Of a stretch of DNA of 64,000 nucleotides, positions 45,327-53,998 are shown piece after piece. The stretch is from NCBI GenBank assembly GCA_963989245.1, contig OZ022342.1, positions 51,006,187 to 51,070,186 of the forward strand. The letters run 5' to 3'. Origin of the DNA: Nansenia antarctica (taxonomy: Eukaryota > Chordata > Actinopteri > Argentiniformes > Microstomatidae). Both the position numbers and the translations under genes were made by a program. Position 1 is the first letter of the stretch, and each line of letters begins with the position of its first letter. The notes under the pieces were generated by a model. It was not told where the DNA came from, ran no database searches, and was given only the letters and a program-made list of their open reading frames with translations.

Positions 45327-46142
45327 CGCACACCCTTTTCATACTTAGTCACTCTCACATACTGTATTACTTATACACCGTTCTGTTAATCAGATATACC
45401 TCTTCATGTGTCTCTCTCTCCTTCCTCCAGGAGTGACAGCTCCTTCAGGTTCTTCGTCTTCTTCTTTGTGTACATCTGTCAGTTCGGCGTGTACGTCCTG
45501 CAGACCATCGGCATCTCCGGCTGGGGCGCCTGGTGAGTCCAGCGGACCGGAACACTTCCAGCTAGAACACAAGAAGTGACACAATGTCATTGTAACACAC
45601 ATACCCATACGAGAGTTGACATATTTACACCAAAGTGAACCCCGATGGTCTCGTTTTCTCCCCCTCGCCTCATCTCGTCTCGTGTTTCCGGGTCCTTCTC
45701 TGCAGCGGCTGGATCTCAGCTCTGATGGGGCTGAACGCCAGCATCCCGGTAGGCATCATGATGATCCTCATCGCTGCCCTCTTCACGGCCCTGGCCGTCA
45801 TGTCTCTCATCATGTTCAAGAAGGTACCAAACTCTCTTTTTGATCCTTTTGTTACTCCAGGTCCAGTACGATTCTACCCAATTGTAGACCCTAAAAAAAA
45901 ACGCTGTTCTACTTTTGGTAACAGTTTCATCCCGTCCTCTGCTTTCATTGCCGTCCCCTGTCCCCCCCTCCTCTCTCCAGGTCCATGGTCTGTATCGAAC
46001 CACCGGTGCCAGCTTTGAGAAGGCTCAGCAGGAGTTCGCTACGGGCGTCATGAGCAACAAGACGGTCCAGACGGCCGCCGCTAACGCAGCCTCCAGCGCC
46101 GCCTCCAGCGCCGCCCAAGGAGCCTTCAAAGGACCCGTCTGA
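32181..46142 (+). CDS. scamp1: scamp1, complete coding sequence in nine exons
   Basis: SCAMP1 is a four-pass membrane protein of post-Golgi and recycling vesicles, acting in exocytosis and endocytosis. Exons: 32181-32237, 38194-38271, 39481-39591, 42967-43072, 43657-43785, 45114-45273, 45431-45532, 45706-45823, 45981-46142. All junctions are GT-AG with matching phases, giving 1023 bp and 340 residues (human SCAMP1 has 338). NPF motifs at 7-9, 16-18 and 38-40 bind EH-domain proteins. A proline-rich stretch (46-82) precedes a coiled coil (83-113). Membrane spans lie near 154-178, 186-206, 218-240 and 260-282. The conserved E-peptide CWYRPLYAAFR is at 204-214. SCAMP1 rather than SCAMP2/3 is indicated by QPAIMKPTEE, the NPF-rich start and the tail TGVMSNKTVQTAAANAA. 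Introns 1-3 are loaded with repeats. Confidence 0.97.
34383..34700 (-). mobile_element. L2-type LINE 3' end in scamp1 intron 1
   Basis: Reverse complement of a LINE tail. The plus strand begins GTCAAAGTCAGCGTTATTGT, the inverse of the ACAATAACGCTGACTTTGAC end, followed by A-rich low-complexity sequence with AGTGCAATAGTGG. Not coding. Confidence 0.6.
34713..35412. repeat. Minisatellite, 33-38-bp unit, about 19 copies
   Basis: Units read GTATGGTTGTTATCCATCTA plus GAGTTGGTTTAGAGACA. Variants lack TT or carry CC/CT before ATCTAG. A repeat start is also seen at 34364-34385, so the LINE tail may have split the array. It lies inside scamp1 intron 1. Confidence 0.97.
36778..36983. repeat. Compound (CA)n / CACACTTA repeat
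   Basis: Alternating ACACACTTACACACTT units pass into two CA tracts separated by a duplicated unique block, CTAACAGGAGCGCTGACTGA (36755 and 36915). Confidence 0.95.
38194..38271 (+). CDS. scamp1: scamp1 exon 2
   Basis: Acceptor CTCTCAG, then DPSVTQVTQNAPPGLEEYNP and FTDGKP, with the third NPF. Donor CCG|GTGAGT, phase 0. Confidence 0.96.
38353..38600. repeat. Minisatellite in scamp1 intron 2, about 38-bp unit
   Basis: About six copies of GGGTTCTAGAGTGTTTGGTG plus GGGTGGTGACAGACAGA, with shorter variants, starting about 80 bp after the exon 2 donor. Confidence 0.95.
38757..39440 (-). mobile_element. CR1/L2/Rex1-like LINE C-terminal fragment
   Basis: Minus-strand frames contain FYRGTTESILTGCITAWHG and RLTNSYFPQAIRLINK, the usual C-terminal end of CR1/L2-group RT proteins, followed by a non-coding 3' region. 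Several stops show it is dead. It sits in scamp1 intron 2 against transcription and belongs to a different family from the 25-kb L2. Confidence 0.75.
39481..39591 (+). CDS. scamp1: scamp1 exon 3
   Basis: Acceptor TTTCTTTCAG. Encodes the Pro/Thr-rich linker with QPAIMKPTEEPPAYSQPQ. Donor CAG|GTAATA, phase 0. Confidence 0.96.
39705..39794. repeat. (CA)n microsatellite in scamp1 intron 3
   Basis: About 90 bp of CA dinucleotides beginning about 110 bp after the exon 3 donor. Confidence 0.97.
40808..42826 (-). mobile_element. L2-type LINE in scamp1 intron 3
   Basis: The most complete copy of this LINE in the window. The minus-strand frame 42801-41224 (525 codons) has HEVRRVLKAVDPRKASGPDG, NDYRPVALTPIIMKCFEKLV, FVDFSSAFNTI, FADDTTV (about 41900) and the ALQRVVRSAQKI tail. 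The 3' UTR follows down to a (TGAA)n tail at 40808-40833. It lacks the endonuclease because the 5' end stops at 42826 against the GT repeat before scamp1 exon 4. The open RT frame suggests a fairly young copy. Confidence 0.92.
42829..42965. repeat. (GT)n-rich microsatellite at the scamp1 exon 4 acceptor
   Basis: GT/GC alternating tract (GTGTGT, GCGTGC units) ending in GTGTAG directly at the exon 4 boundary, where a pyrimidine tract would be expected. Confidence 0.96.
42967..43072 (+). CDS. scamp1: scamp1 exon 4
   Basis: Encodes the coiled coil AELLRRQEELERKAAELDRR. The acceptor is the TAG ending a long GT repeat, with no ordinary pyrimidine tract. Donor GTGAGC, leaving one base of a split glycine codon. 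Confidence 0.95.
43095..43200. repeat. (AAT)n and short LINE/SINE tail-like block
   Basis: (AAT)12 followed by TTATATTGCGCTTTTCTAGA and CACTCAAAGACGCTTTACAA, a core widely repeated in fish repeats. Located in scamp1 intron 4. Confidence 0.65.
43657..43785 (+). CDS. scamp1: scamp1 exon 5
   Basis: Acceptor TCTCTCAG. Encodes RKNNWPPLPEKFPVGPCFYH ... IPVEFQKIVKIMYYLWM, the conserved amphipathic lead-in to membrane span 1. Donor GT|GTGAGT. Confidence 0.97.
45114..45273 (+). CDS. scamp1: scamp1 exon 6
   Basis: Encodes the rest of span 1, span 2 (VDFGLAMLWFMIFTPCSFVC) and the E-peptide. Acceptor CCCTCCAG, donor CAG|GTACAC. A CA repeat follows in the intron. Confidence 0.97.
45281..45322. repeat. 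(CA)n in scamp1 intron 6
   Basis: Short CA repeat a few bases after the exon 6 donor. Confidence 0.9.
45431..45532 (+). CDS. scamp1: scamp1 exon 7
   Basis: Encodes SDSSFRFFVFFFVYICQFGV, span 3. Acceptor TCCTCCAG, donor TG|GTGAGT. Confidence 0.97.
45706..45823 (+). CDS. scamp1: scamp1 exon 8
   Basis: Encodes GWISALMGLNASIPVGIMMI and span 4 ending LIMFKK. Acceptor TCTGCAG, donor AAG|GTACCA. Confidence 0.97.
45981..46142 (+). CDS. scamp1: scamp1 exon 9 and stop
   Basis: Encodes the cytosolic tail VHGLYRTTGASFEKAQQEFA ... AAQGAFKGPV, with TGA at 46140-46142. Acceptor CTCTCCAG. Confidence 0.97.
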   Translation, partial: VHGLYRTTGASFEKAQQEFATGVMSNKTVQTAAANAASSAASSAAQGAFKGPV

Positions 46143-46536
46143 TTGCCCCATCCCCCTTCTCTCTCTCCGTCCAATCCATGCCCCTCCTGTGCCCTCCTAA
46201 CTCTACTCACATGGCGACGCCCGGCTTCTACGATGGCGACGGCCTTGTTTGAAACACTGACATGCATCCTTCCTTCCCAGAGATGTGCGAGGGGGTGTAT
46301 TGATAATGGCAGTATAGTGGACATACCCTGCTGTCACTTCATATACACATTTCCTCAAGGAAGGAGGGGGGGGGGGGGGGGAGGATGTTTCTCAAGTGTT
46401 TAAACACAGACTAGTCCTGTCCTGCCCAGAGGACTAAACTCCGCCCACCCCAATGTCTTAATGCACTCCAGTGACTTCACTGTGTGACCCCCCCCCCCCC
46501 TCCCCCTTATTTAGTCACTCGATTAGTGTGCTCAAC

Positions 46537-46572
<36 letters not shown>

Positions 46573-47612
46573 TGGTTAAGTTGCTGAATGTTAGTGTGAC
46601 TTAAATGTTGGCGCTGACTTGAGGCCTGTCCATCAGAGATACTGTAGACTTGTAAAGCGTATGTCGCTGTACCAAGTCCATCCTCTGCCCTCTGAAGCTA
46701 ACCAACCCAACCCGTATAGGCTCACTACTCCTCTAGCCCTTCATGTATAGGACAAATGGCTTCCCCCCAACTCTACCACACGCCTCTCCTCCCTCTCAAT
46801 GCCTTCCGTTCTTCTTCTGTGTCCTCAGTCTCTCATAGACTTGTTGATTTGTTGATCCCAACACCCATCTCTATTGTCACCCCAATGAATCTGGACTGTT
46901 GTGTGACACTGATTCGGTTTAACGGTTATTTATTTAATCCAAAGCCATTAAGATGGTGAGATGAAGTCCGCCTCTTGTAAGCCCCCTGCTGGTGAAACTT
47001 GGTAGTACTAAAGATGAATGCTGTGCATTCCAGACCAGAATCTTGCCTTGGTATTCTCACATCGAGTGTTTAATCCATTAATCCTAAAAAAAACAACTAT
47101 TTATGCTCATCAAAAGTGAATAAGGACGTGTCTCGTAGCTTTCTGTTCTCTCTTTCAGTCCGTCTCTTTCAATAACCTAGTCCCAGTGGATCATGTAGAT
47201 TGAAGTCTTGCCTTATAAAGCCAGATAATGCCAACCTATATGTCTGAACCTCAGTTTAACCTAGTTTGGTGTACGGTGGTTAAGTGTTTTCATGCGCCTT
47301 TAGTAAACACACACACACACACACACATTATGTGTAACAAATGTGATTGATATGAACTATCTATTTTGCCTTCCTTTTGTGATTGGATTGAGTGCATGAG
47401 AGTCTCCTCAATAGAATTGGGATACCATACATTATTCTAGTTTACATGGTCCATGTATGGACCATTGCTTTGAATAGGACTGTCCCTTTTACTACATCAG
47501 ATTCTGGTCTCTGTTTCATTGAGGCTATCACCCCGATAGGCCCTCAGACCTGTACATTAGCTTGTCTGCTAGCTAAGCTAACATGCTTTAAGTCCCGGCT
47601 GATCTAAAACAC

Positions 47613-47744
47613 TAAGGGCCGGTTTCACAGACAAGGCTTAAGCCTAGTTCTGGACTAAATCACACTTTCAGTGTGAAATCTCCATTGAAGATGCTTTTTA
47701 GTCTAGGATTAGGCTTCAGCCTTGTCTGTGAAAGCGGCCCTAAG
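47613..47744. mobile_element. Palindromic MITE in scamp1 3' UTR
   Basis: The ends GGGCCGGTTTCACAGACAAG (47616) and GGGCCGCTTTCACAGACAAG (inverted, ending 47741) are near-perfect inverted repeats followed by GCCTAG arms, with TAA on both flanks as a possible TSD. About 130 bp, non-coding. Confidence 0.85.
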
Positions 47745-48290
47745 AGCTAGCAGTCTCCACCCTTTACTGGGTAATGGAGATATACCTCAGTCAGTACCAC
47801 TCAGGACATACTCTTCACACATGCATGACGAGCTTGCCGATAAACCGAACAATGGTGTAGGCCTCTGTCTCACTCTAGTGTGAGAGTAAACTGAACACAA
47901 TGGAGGATTCAGTTGTTAAAGTAGATGCTGTGCATTGAACTGAAACAGCGGTGCCTCGTCCTCAAAGCGGTCCTTGAAATGAGAAGATTTCACCACCCCA
48001 TGATGTTGTGGTTTGTTTGTTGATGTGATTGCCTGAGTACTCGTGGTATGATTTTCAGTCGTTTCCAGGAAGAGAGAATTGTTTGTTTTGCGCCTTTCGG
48101 TTCTAGGAATGGATTTTCTTGATGGAAGGTCTGTTGTGGTCTGTTGCATTTTATTTGTTATCATGTTAGACAAGACATTAATTAGTTTGAACTGATTTCA
48201 TTCATTTTAATGCATTTTGAGTATTTATAACAATTCACTTGTATTATGTTCAGCATTTTCTGAGTGTGAAACGTATGGGAGTTAAGGATG

Positions 48291-48291
<1 letters not shown>

Positions 48292-48365
<74 letters not shown>

Positions 48366-48366
48366 T
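48292..48366. repeat. (GT)n tract in scamp1 3' UTR
   Basis: About 75 bp of GT dinucleotides ending GCGCGTG. Confidence 0.97.
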
Positions 48367-49029
48367 GTTGAATGTGCACATGTTTGGAAGGGGATGGGGT
48401 CTGTGCAGTCTTAATATAGACCTTGCACAGTTCAAGACTAATGTTTAGAGTGCAGATGGACACTGATCTTCATGACTTCAGTATTGCAGAATTAGTTTCT
48501 GTAAGGGCAGGCTGCAGTGTACAGGTCTTGTGTTTTTCTTCTTTCCTTTTCTATATCACCATGTTTTCCTTTTAGACCAATCGTGTGCGTGCGCTGAGCT
48601 ACCTACCTACCAAGTTTTCCTTTTTTTCGAAATTAATCTGAGCGAATGGCACCTGAATGTTCCTATTAATCATGTTTTGGATTGCTTATCAACTGCAAAA
48701 TGTGAGAAAGTCAGTAGACCGCAATGTGACGTGAACAGTGTGTTTATGTGTGTTAAAGATGGACTGTGGCTTTAAGTTGTACTTTTTAATCAATGGCAAA
48801 AGTATGTTGTAGAAACACTGAGAATGAAATGAAATTGGTCTCACTCATCTCTGACAATGGAAAAAAAATTGAAGTTATTTAAAAAGCAGACTTTAAGGGA
48901 TGTTTGTATATTTTGTAAAATTGACGACTGGTCCGCTGAATTCCATTGTACTGTACATATGCACTCTTGTCTCTCCTTCAGTCGCATGTTGAGTAGTTTG
49001 AGTTTTGTATATTTATTGTATTAACACTA

Positions 49030-49035
49030 AATAAA
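49030..49035 (+). promoter_or_regulatory. scamp1: scamp1 polyadenylation signal
   Basis: AATAAA in an AT-rich context, with TTTTCTG/GTATTTTCTT downstream. It is the best candidate end for the scamp1 transcript. Confidence 0.6.
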
Positions 49036-49434
49036 ATTCAAAGGTCAACTACCTCCATTTTCTGAAGGGTATTTTCTTACTGTTGATGCGGCATCAATGA
49101 TGCCAGCTAGTTTATGATCACTGTAACAGTTGTACGGTTATTAAATAAATACTAGGAGCTGTGTATTTATCTGTACGTCCAAACTCTCTATGACATACTC
49201 TAGTGGAGACGTCCAAGGACAATAACACTGATAGGTGACCCATAATGTACTCTATAACATCCACGATAATGAAGTAGGCTATAATGCGTAATAGTTTACA
49301 ATTATACATTATATTATTTAATAATATTTTTGACAATCTCTTGGTACCCTAAAAAGCATGCTTGTAGTTATAACAGGGAACAAGCGATTGTATATTTTAG
49401 GTTGTTGACGTTAAGACGAACACATCGCAAGGCT

Positions 49435-49649
49435 AAAGCCCAATGCACACGGAGTGCGATTTTGTCGCACCGCCGAATTCGATTCCATTGTTTTGAATGC
49501 ATCTCAATGAGACAATGCACATGGCGTGCGATGCGATATTGTCGCTCGACAACATTCGATTCTCCATTCACATTCATTCATTCATTGGTGTGAATTGAGA
49601 ATCGAATGTTGTCGTGCGACAAAATCGCACGCCGTGTGCATTGGCCTTA
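49435..49649. mobile_element. MITE with long inverted ends
   Basis: Inverted ends AAGCCCAATGCACACGGAGT (left) and AAGGCCAATGCACACGGCGT (right, inverted) both continue GCGATTTTGTCGCAC. Inner copies of the same words give a multi-armed palindrome. No coding capacity. Confidence 0.85.
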
Positions 49650-50464
49650 AGCGTAGGGGAGTGAGAATTCGGCACAACACTGGAACGGACCGTAGTGTTT
49701 ATTTGTCATTGTTATTCATTCCTGATCAGACTTGCTTCTTACAGCTTTTCGTTTATTTGAATGCATGGATTTGAGGTAGGTTGAAAAGGACGCTGTAATG
49801 CATATTTGATCCATTTTCAAGGATTTGACAGTATTATTGTAAAACAGTAAATTGGCCAAAAGGTGAAGTTTGAAGCACTCTCTCCTTAGTATGTCATGGA
49901 ACAACCCGGAGTGCTATATTGTCATGAGCAGTTTATTTATGTTATGCCCCCTGGTTTCTAGGGGTAGCAGGGCACAACATAAAGCAACAGAATGGACAAG
50001 TGAGGGTGCAGTCACACAAAACTTAAAATGTAATAAATTAATATTTATTGATAAACCAACACAGGGAACAGAGAGGACTAACAGCGGCACCAAATAAAAG
50101 TGATAATCCCAAAATAATCCCACCCCCCCTTACAGGTGCGAGACACCTCAAAGTACAGTGGGTGGTGCTCACTCTAAACTGGGGTGCTAGGTGGAATGAT
50201 GGGACTGGAACCAAGCATGCATCTGAGAAATGTAGGAGAATTGACAACAGGGGGAAACAAAAACACAACACAACACCCAATACCAACCAATCGGCCTACT
50301 TCAACCTAAATAACCACATGAAACCAACACGGTACGTAACAATGTTGTCAGTGGCGGACTCAGGCTGTTTGAAGGGCAGGGGCGAAAAGAAAAAAAGGGC
50401 ACATACTGCACAACATGGGACCCGCTTTTTTTTGCTGTGACACCACAAACTTCAACTTACCACC

Positions 50465-50603
50465 ACCACCTTATAGCAGACAAAAGGCACTGGAGAACAC
50501 TTATAGGATTGCACGAGAGGTATTAGAGAATGAATGTAAGGATGGAGGGTTGGGGTTGATGAACCTGGAGGTGAAAAAGAAGGCTATGAGAGTGAAAAGG
50601 ATC
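50465..50603 (+). mobile_element. Tx1/L1-like LINE ORF2 remnant, left part
   Basis: The frame RQKALENTYRIAREVLENEC followed by KDGGLGLMNLEVKKKAMRVK resembles the region after the RT in Tx1/L1-type ORF2 (GGLGL-N motif). It is cut at 50604 by a LINE/SINE tail. The stretch 49056-50465 otherwise shows only the MITE and AT-rich sequence. Confidence 0.55.
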
Positions 50604-51040
50604 AAATCAAATCAAGTTTTATTTGTATAGCGTATTTCTCACAAAATGTGACCCAATGCGCTTCACATGATGACAGAACACGCAAGCAGGCAAGGGCAAA
50701 AAAGAAATGTGTACACTGCATCCAGGAAAATTCCCTTGCAGCCCTCTACTCATAGAGCGACTATTTCCAGTTTGCATACCAGCGCACAGCAGCGGCCCCC
50801 AAACCCTCCCCAAGGGGGACCCCCAGCCGCCCCACCACCAGCACACCCGGTCCAGCCAACCAAACACAGACCATAATAGCTCCGTACCTGGCTAGCCGAT
50901 TCAGGTGCCCCGGCGGCGGAACAGACAAAACACACAGGGCCCCCGAGAAGAGGCCTGAGGACCACAAGCGCACAGCAAGCAAGCAAGGGCGAAAAACCTG
51001 TACACTGTGTATCCAGGAAGAATTCCCTGCATCTTATTAG
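50604..51040 (-). mobile_element. (AAATC)n-tailed LINE/SINE fragment
   Basis: Starts ATCAAATCAAATCAAGTTTT and ATTTGTATAGCG, the inverse of the tail at 20033-20119. It is followed by CCCAATGCGCTTCACATGAT and GC-rich sequence with two related CACACGCAAGCAGGCAAGG-like stretches. Non-coding. Confidence 0.65.
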
Positions 51041-51041
51041 C

Positions 51042-52602
51042 GTATGAATGAATGAATGAATGAATGAATGGACTTTATTGTCATTGCTACAGTACAGGTA
51101 CCAAACAACGAAATTTAGGAGGGGTGGCTCCCCTGGTGTTAGGAAAGGGAAAAAAAACACTTTTAGAAAAAGAATCACAAGAAGGGAAGGAGCTGGTTTA
51201 CATAAATAAAGGCTATGTACACTATCCACTGTACTATACTGTACAGACAGACGACTAGGGTTGTCATATTGCACAATAGTATTATTCCACATTTATTTAA
51301 AGTGTCGCAGTTTGCAGGCTTGAAATGTACATGTTTGTGCCTCAGCACTACACTTGATTTTTTCAGTCCAGCAGCTGCCATCAATCCGTCCAGACTGTCC
51401 AGGGCCCAGAACTTAGGTCTTTGCTGTGTTCAGGGCCTGGACGGCCCTGTGGTAGAAGCTGTTCTTCAGTCTGTTTGTCCTTGCGGCCAGGGTCCTGAAC
51501 CGCCTTTTAGAGGGCAGCCTGGTAAAGTGTTCGTACCCAGGGTGGGTCGGGTCCCTGGAGATCTTGGAGGCCTTCCTGAGACAGCGTGTGTTGTACAGCT
51601 CTTCCAGAGAGGGGAGGGGGGCGCCGGTGATCTTCTGTGCTGTTCTCACGACTCTCTGTAGCGCATTTCTCTCCGCTGTTGTGCAGCTGGAGAACCAGTT
51701 GCAGATGCCGTAGGTGAGGATGCTCTCCACTGCGCCGCGGTAGAAGGTCACCAGTATCTCCTGCTTGCTGTGTTCCTTCCTGAGGACTCTCAGGGTGTAT
51801 AGCCGCTGTTGTGCCCTCTTGATGGTGGCTTTTGTGTTGTCCTTCCAGGTCAGGTCATCCCGCATGTGGATCCCCAGGAATCGGAGGGTTGAGACTCTCT
51901 CCACGCTCTCTCCGTCGATGAGCAGGGGCTGGATCTCGGACTTTTTCCTCCTGAAGTCTACGATGATTTCCTGGGTCTTTGACTTGTTCAGCAGCAGGTT
52001 GTTAACCTTGCACAGCTTGCTCAGTTGCCCTACCTCATCCCTGTACGCCGCCTCGTCCCCCCCCGAGATGCATCCCACCACGGTGGTGTCGTCTGCAAAC
52101 TTAAAGATGGAGTTGCTGGGGTGGACGGGGGTGAAGTCGTAGGTGTAGAGGTTGTAGAGGATGGGGCTTAGCACGCAGCCCTGGGGGGACCCAGTGCTGA
52201 GTCTGAGGGCTGTGGAGGTGTGGGGGCCCACCCGCACCCTCTGGGGGCGGTCGGTCAGGAAGTCCTTGATCCACGCACATATAGAGTGTGATAGACCCAG
52301 GTCTAGTAGTTTGGTCACTAGCCTGTCTGGAAGGATGGTGTTGAAGGCGGAGCTGAAGTCCACGAAGAGCAGTCTCGTGTAGCTGTTTCCCCTCTCCAGG
52401 TGGGATAGAGTGGCGTGGAGAGTCGTCGCGATGGCGTCCTCTGTGGACCTGTGGGCTCTGTAGGCGAACTGGTATGGATCCAGGTTGGGCAGGAGGCGTG
52501 TGAGTATGTGGGCCCGGACATAGTTTCTCGAAGCACTTCATGATGATTGGTGTGAGTGCCACCGGGCGGTAGTCGTTTAGGCAGCTCACCGTGCTGTATA
52601 CA
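51042..52602 (-). mobile_element. L2-type LINE fragment
   Basis: Minus-strand RT frame 52363-51413 with FSSAFNTILPDRLV, GSPQGCVLSPILYNLYTY and FADDTTV, plus an upstream part (to 52602) carrying NDYRPVALTPIIMKCFEKL followed by a one-base insertion near 52519 that shifts the frame. 3' tail with (TGAA)n at 51042-51069. Truncated at the same point as the 25-kb copy. Confidence 0.92.
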
Positions 52603-53072
52603 CTGTCCACAAGTCATTGAAGTGTTTTCCTCGTCGTTCGGAACTGCTTTGTCCAGTGCGGAGCTCAGATCCTGGTGCAGGTCCTGGCACTGGTACAACC
52701 TGGTACTTCAGCACCCAGACTCTTTCCTGCCAACAGAAGATCTCAAGCGCAATTACGATGCAACAATACAACAACAACAGCACAACCTGGTGCAGGTCCT
52801 TGTACAGCGTGTTGCAGGTCCTGGTACTGGTCCAGGTGCCGCTGACAGCTATCAGTGCTCCATCAGCATCCAGGTCCTCTTTACCTGTCAACAGAAGATC
52901 TCAAGCGCAATTATGATGCAACAGCACAGTAATCCTAGTTCTATAATCCCTAAATTTGCGAACTTTTCTACCTAGTTCCAAAAGGCGAGATTGAATAAGT
53001 AGGTTTTAAGGTCTTGCTTAAATGTTGTTTGTGAGTTTTGGACAATCTCAGGCTCTCAGGTAGGTGTTCCAC
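52603..53072. other. Unassigned segment between two L2 fragments
   Basis: GC-balanced sequence with an internal duplication: AACAGAAGATCTCAAGCGCA occurs at about 52732 and 52900, and GTCCTGGTACTGGTCC-like words recur. No family recognised and no convincing ORF. Confidence 0.4.
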
Positions 53073-53434
53073 AGGGCCCTGGACAGTCTGGACGGATTGA
53101 TGGCAGCTGCTGGATTGAAAAAATCAGGTGTAGTGCTGAGGCACAAATGTGTACATTTCAAGCCTGCAAACTGCGACACTTTAAATGAATGTGCAATAAC
53201 ACTATGTGCAATATAACAACCCTAGTCGTTTTATCTGTACAGTATAGTATAGTGGATAGTGTACATAGCCTTTATTTATGTAAACCAGCTCCTTTCCCTT
53301 CTTGTTTTTTTAGTTTTTTTCTTTCCTAGCACCAGGGGAGCCACCCCTCCCAAATTTCGTTGTTTGGTACCTGTACTATAGCAATGACAATAAAGACCAT
53401 TCATTCATTCATTCATCATTCATTCATTCATTCA
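53073..53434 (+). mobile_element. L2-type LINE 3' end
   Basis: Plus-strand tail with GGGCCCTGGACAGTCTGGAC, CTGCAAACTGCGACACTTTA, the CCAGGGGAGCC box and ATGACAATAAAGACCATTC with (ATTC)n. Opposite in orientation to the copy at 51042-52602. Confidence 0.88.
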
Positions 53435-53435
53435 A

Positions 53436-53940
53436 GAGCATATATACAGAGCATATATTCGGATGGTGAAGTATCTATATGGGGGTGGAGAGTATGCATG
53501 GGAAATAATCCTGGCTGAGGCCATCAGTAAGTGTGGAGGGTGTGGGGAGAATGGGGTGTATATGAAGATGAAGAAGGAGATGTTGGAGGGAGCAGCACTT
53601 TCCTACGGGGACATTTTGGAGGCATGAGCAGAGTTCCTACCTTGGGTGTCTTATGAATGTGAGACAGGTGTGGGAGCAACCAGTGTTTTTAAACCCAAGG
53701 ATATGGTATGGAATTGTATGACAGGGTAATGACGAGGGCTGGGTTGGGAAAGTTGAGGGATTTGGTGTATGAATTTGTACCAGGATGGTATGCCTGCAAT
53801 GGTGGTGGTGGATGCAGTAGAGGAAATGAGATGCGCGAGGATGAGATGCGCGAGGGGGCAGCGAGGAATATGTTAAAAAGGATGGAGGATGTGTGGGATG
53901 TGTTTAAGGCTCTCGTGAGAAGGGATGTATAGAGATGATA
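53436..53940 (+). pseudogene. Tx1/L1-like LINE ORF2 remnant, right part
   Basis: The frame YIRMVKYLYGGGEYAWEIIL, then KMKKEMLEGAALSYGDILEA, with later stops. It plausibly continues the fragment that ends at 50603, the 2.8 kb between being later L2/tail insertions. Highly degraded after 53640. Confidence 0.5.
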
Positions 53941-53998
53941 AGGATGTATGTAGGGAAGGAGAACATTTAGAAGGTGTTTGGGGAAAGGAGCATCTGGT

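Larger units (their letters stand above)
46143..49055 (+). other. scamp1: scamp1 3' UTR
   Basis: About 2.9 kb from the stop codon to just past AATAAA (49030-49035), which sits in TATTAACACTAAATAAAATT. It contains G and C homopolymers (46369 and 46486), GT tracts (46536-46572 and 48292-48366), a CA tract (47302-47325) and a palindromic MITE (47613-47744). The mRNA end is inferred from the signal. Earlier, weaker signals cannot be excluded. Confidence 0.65.
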
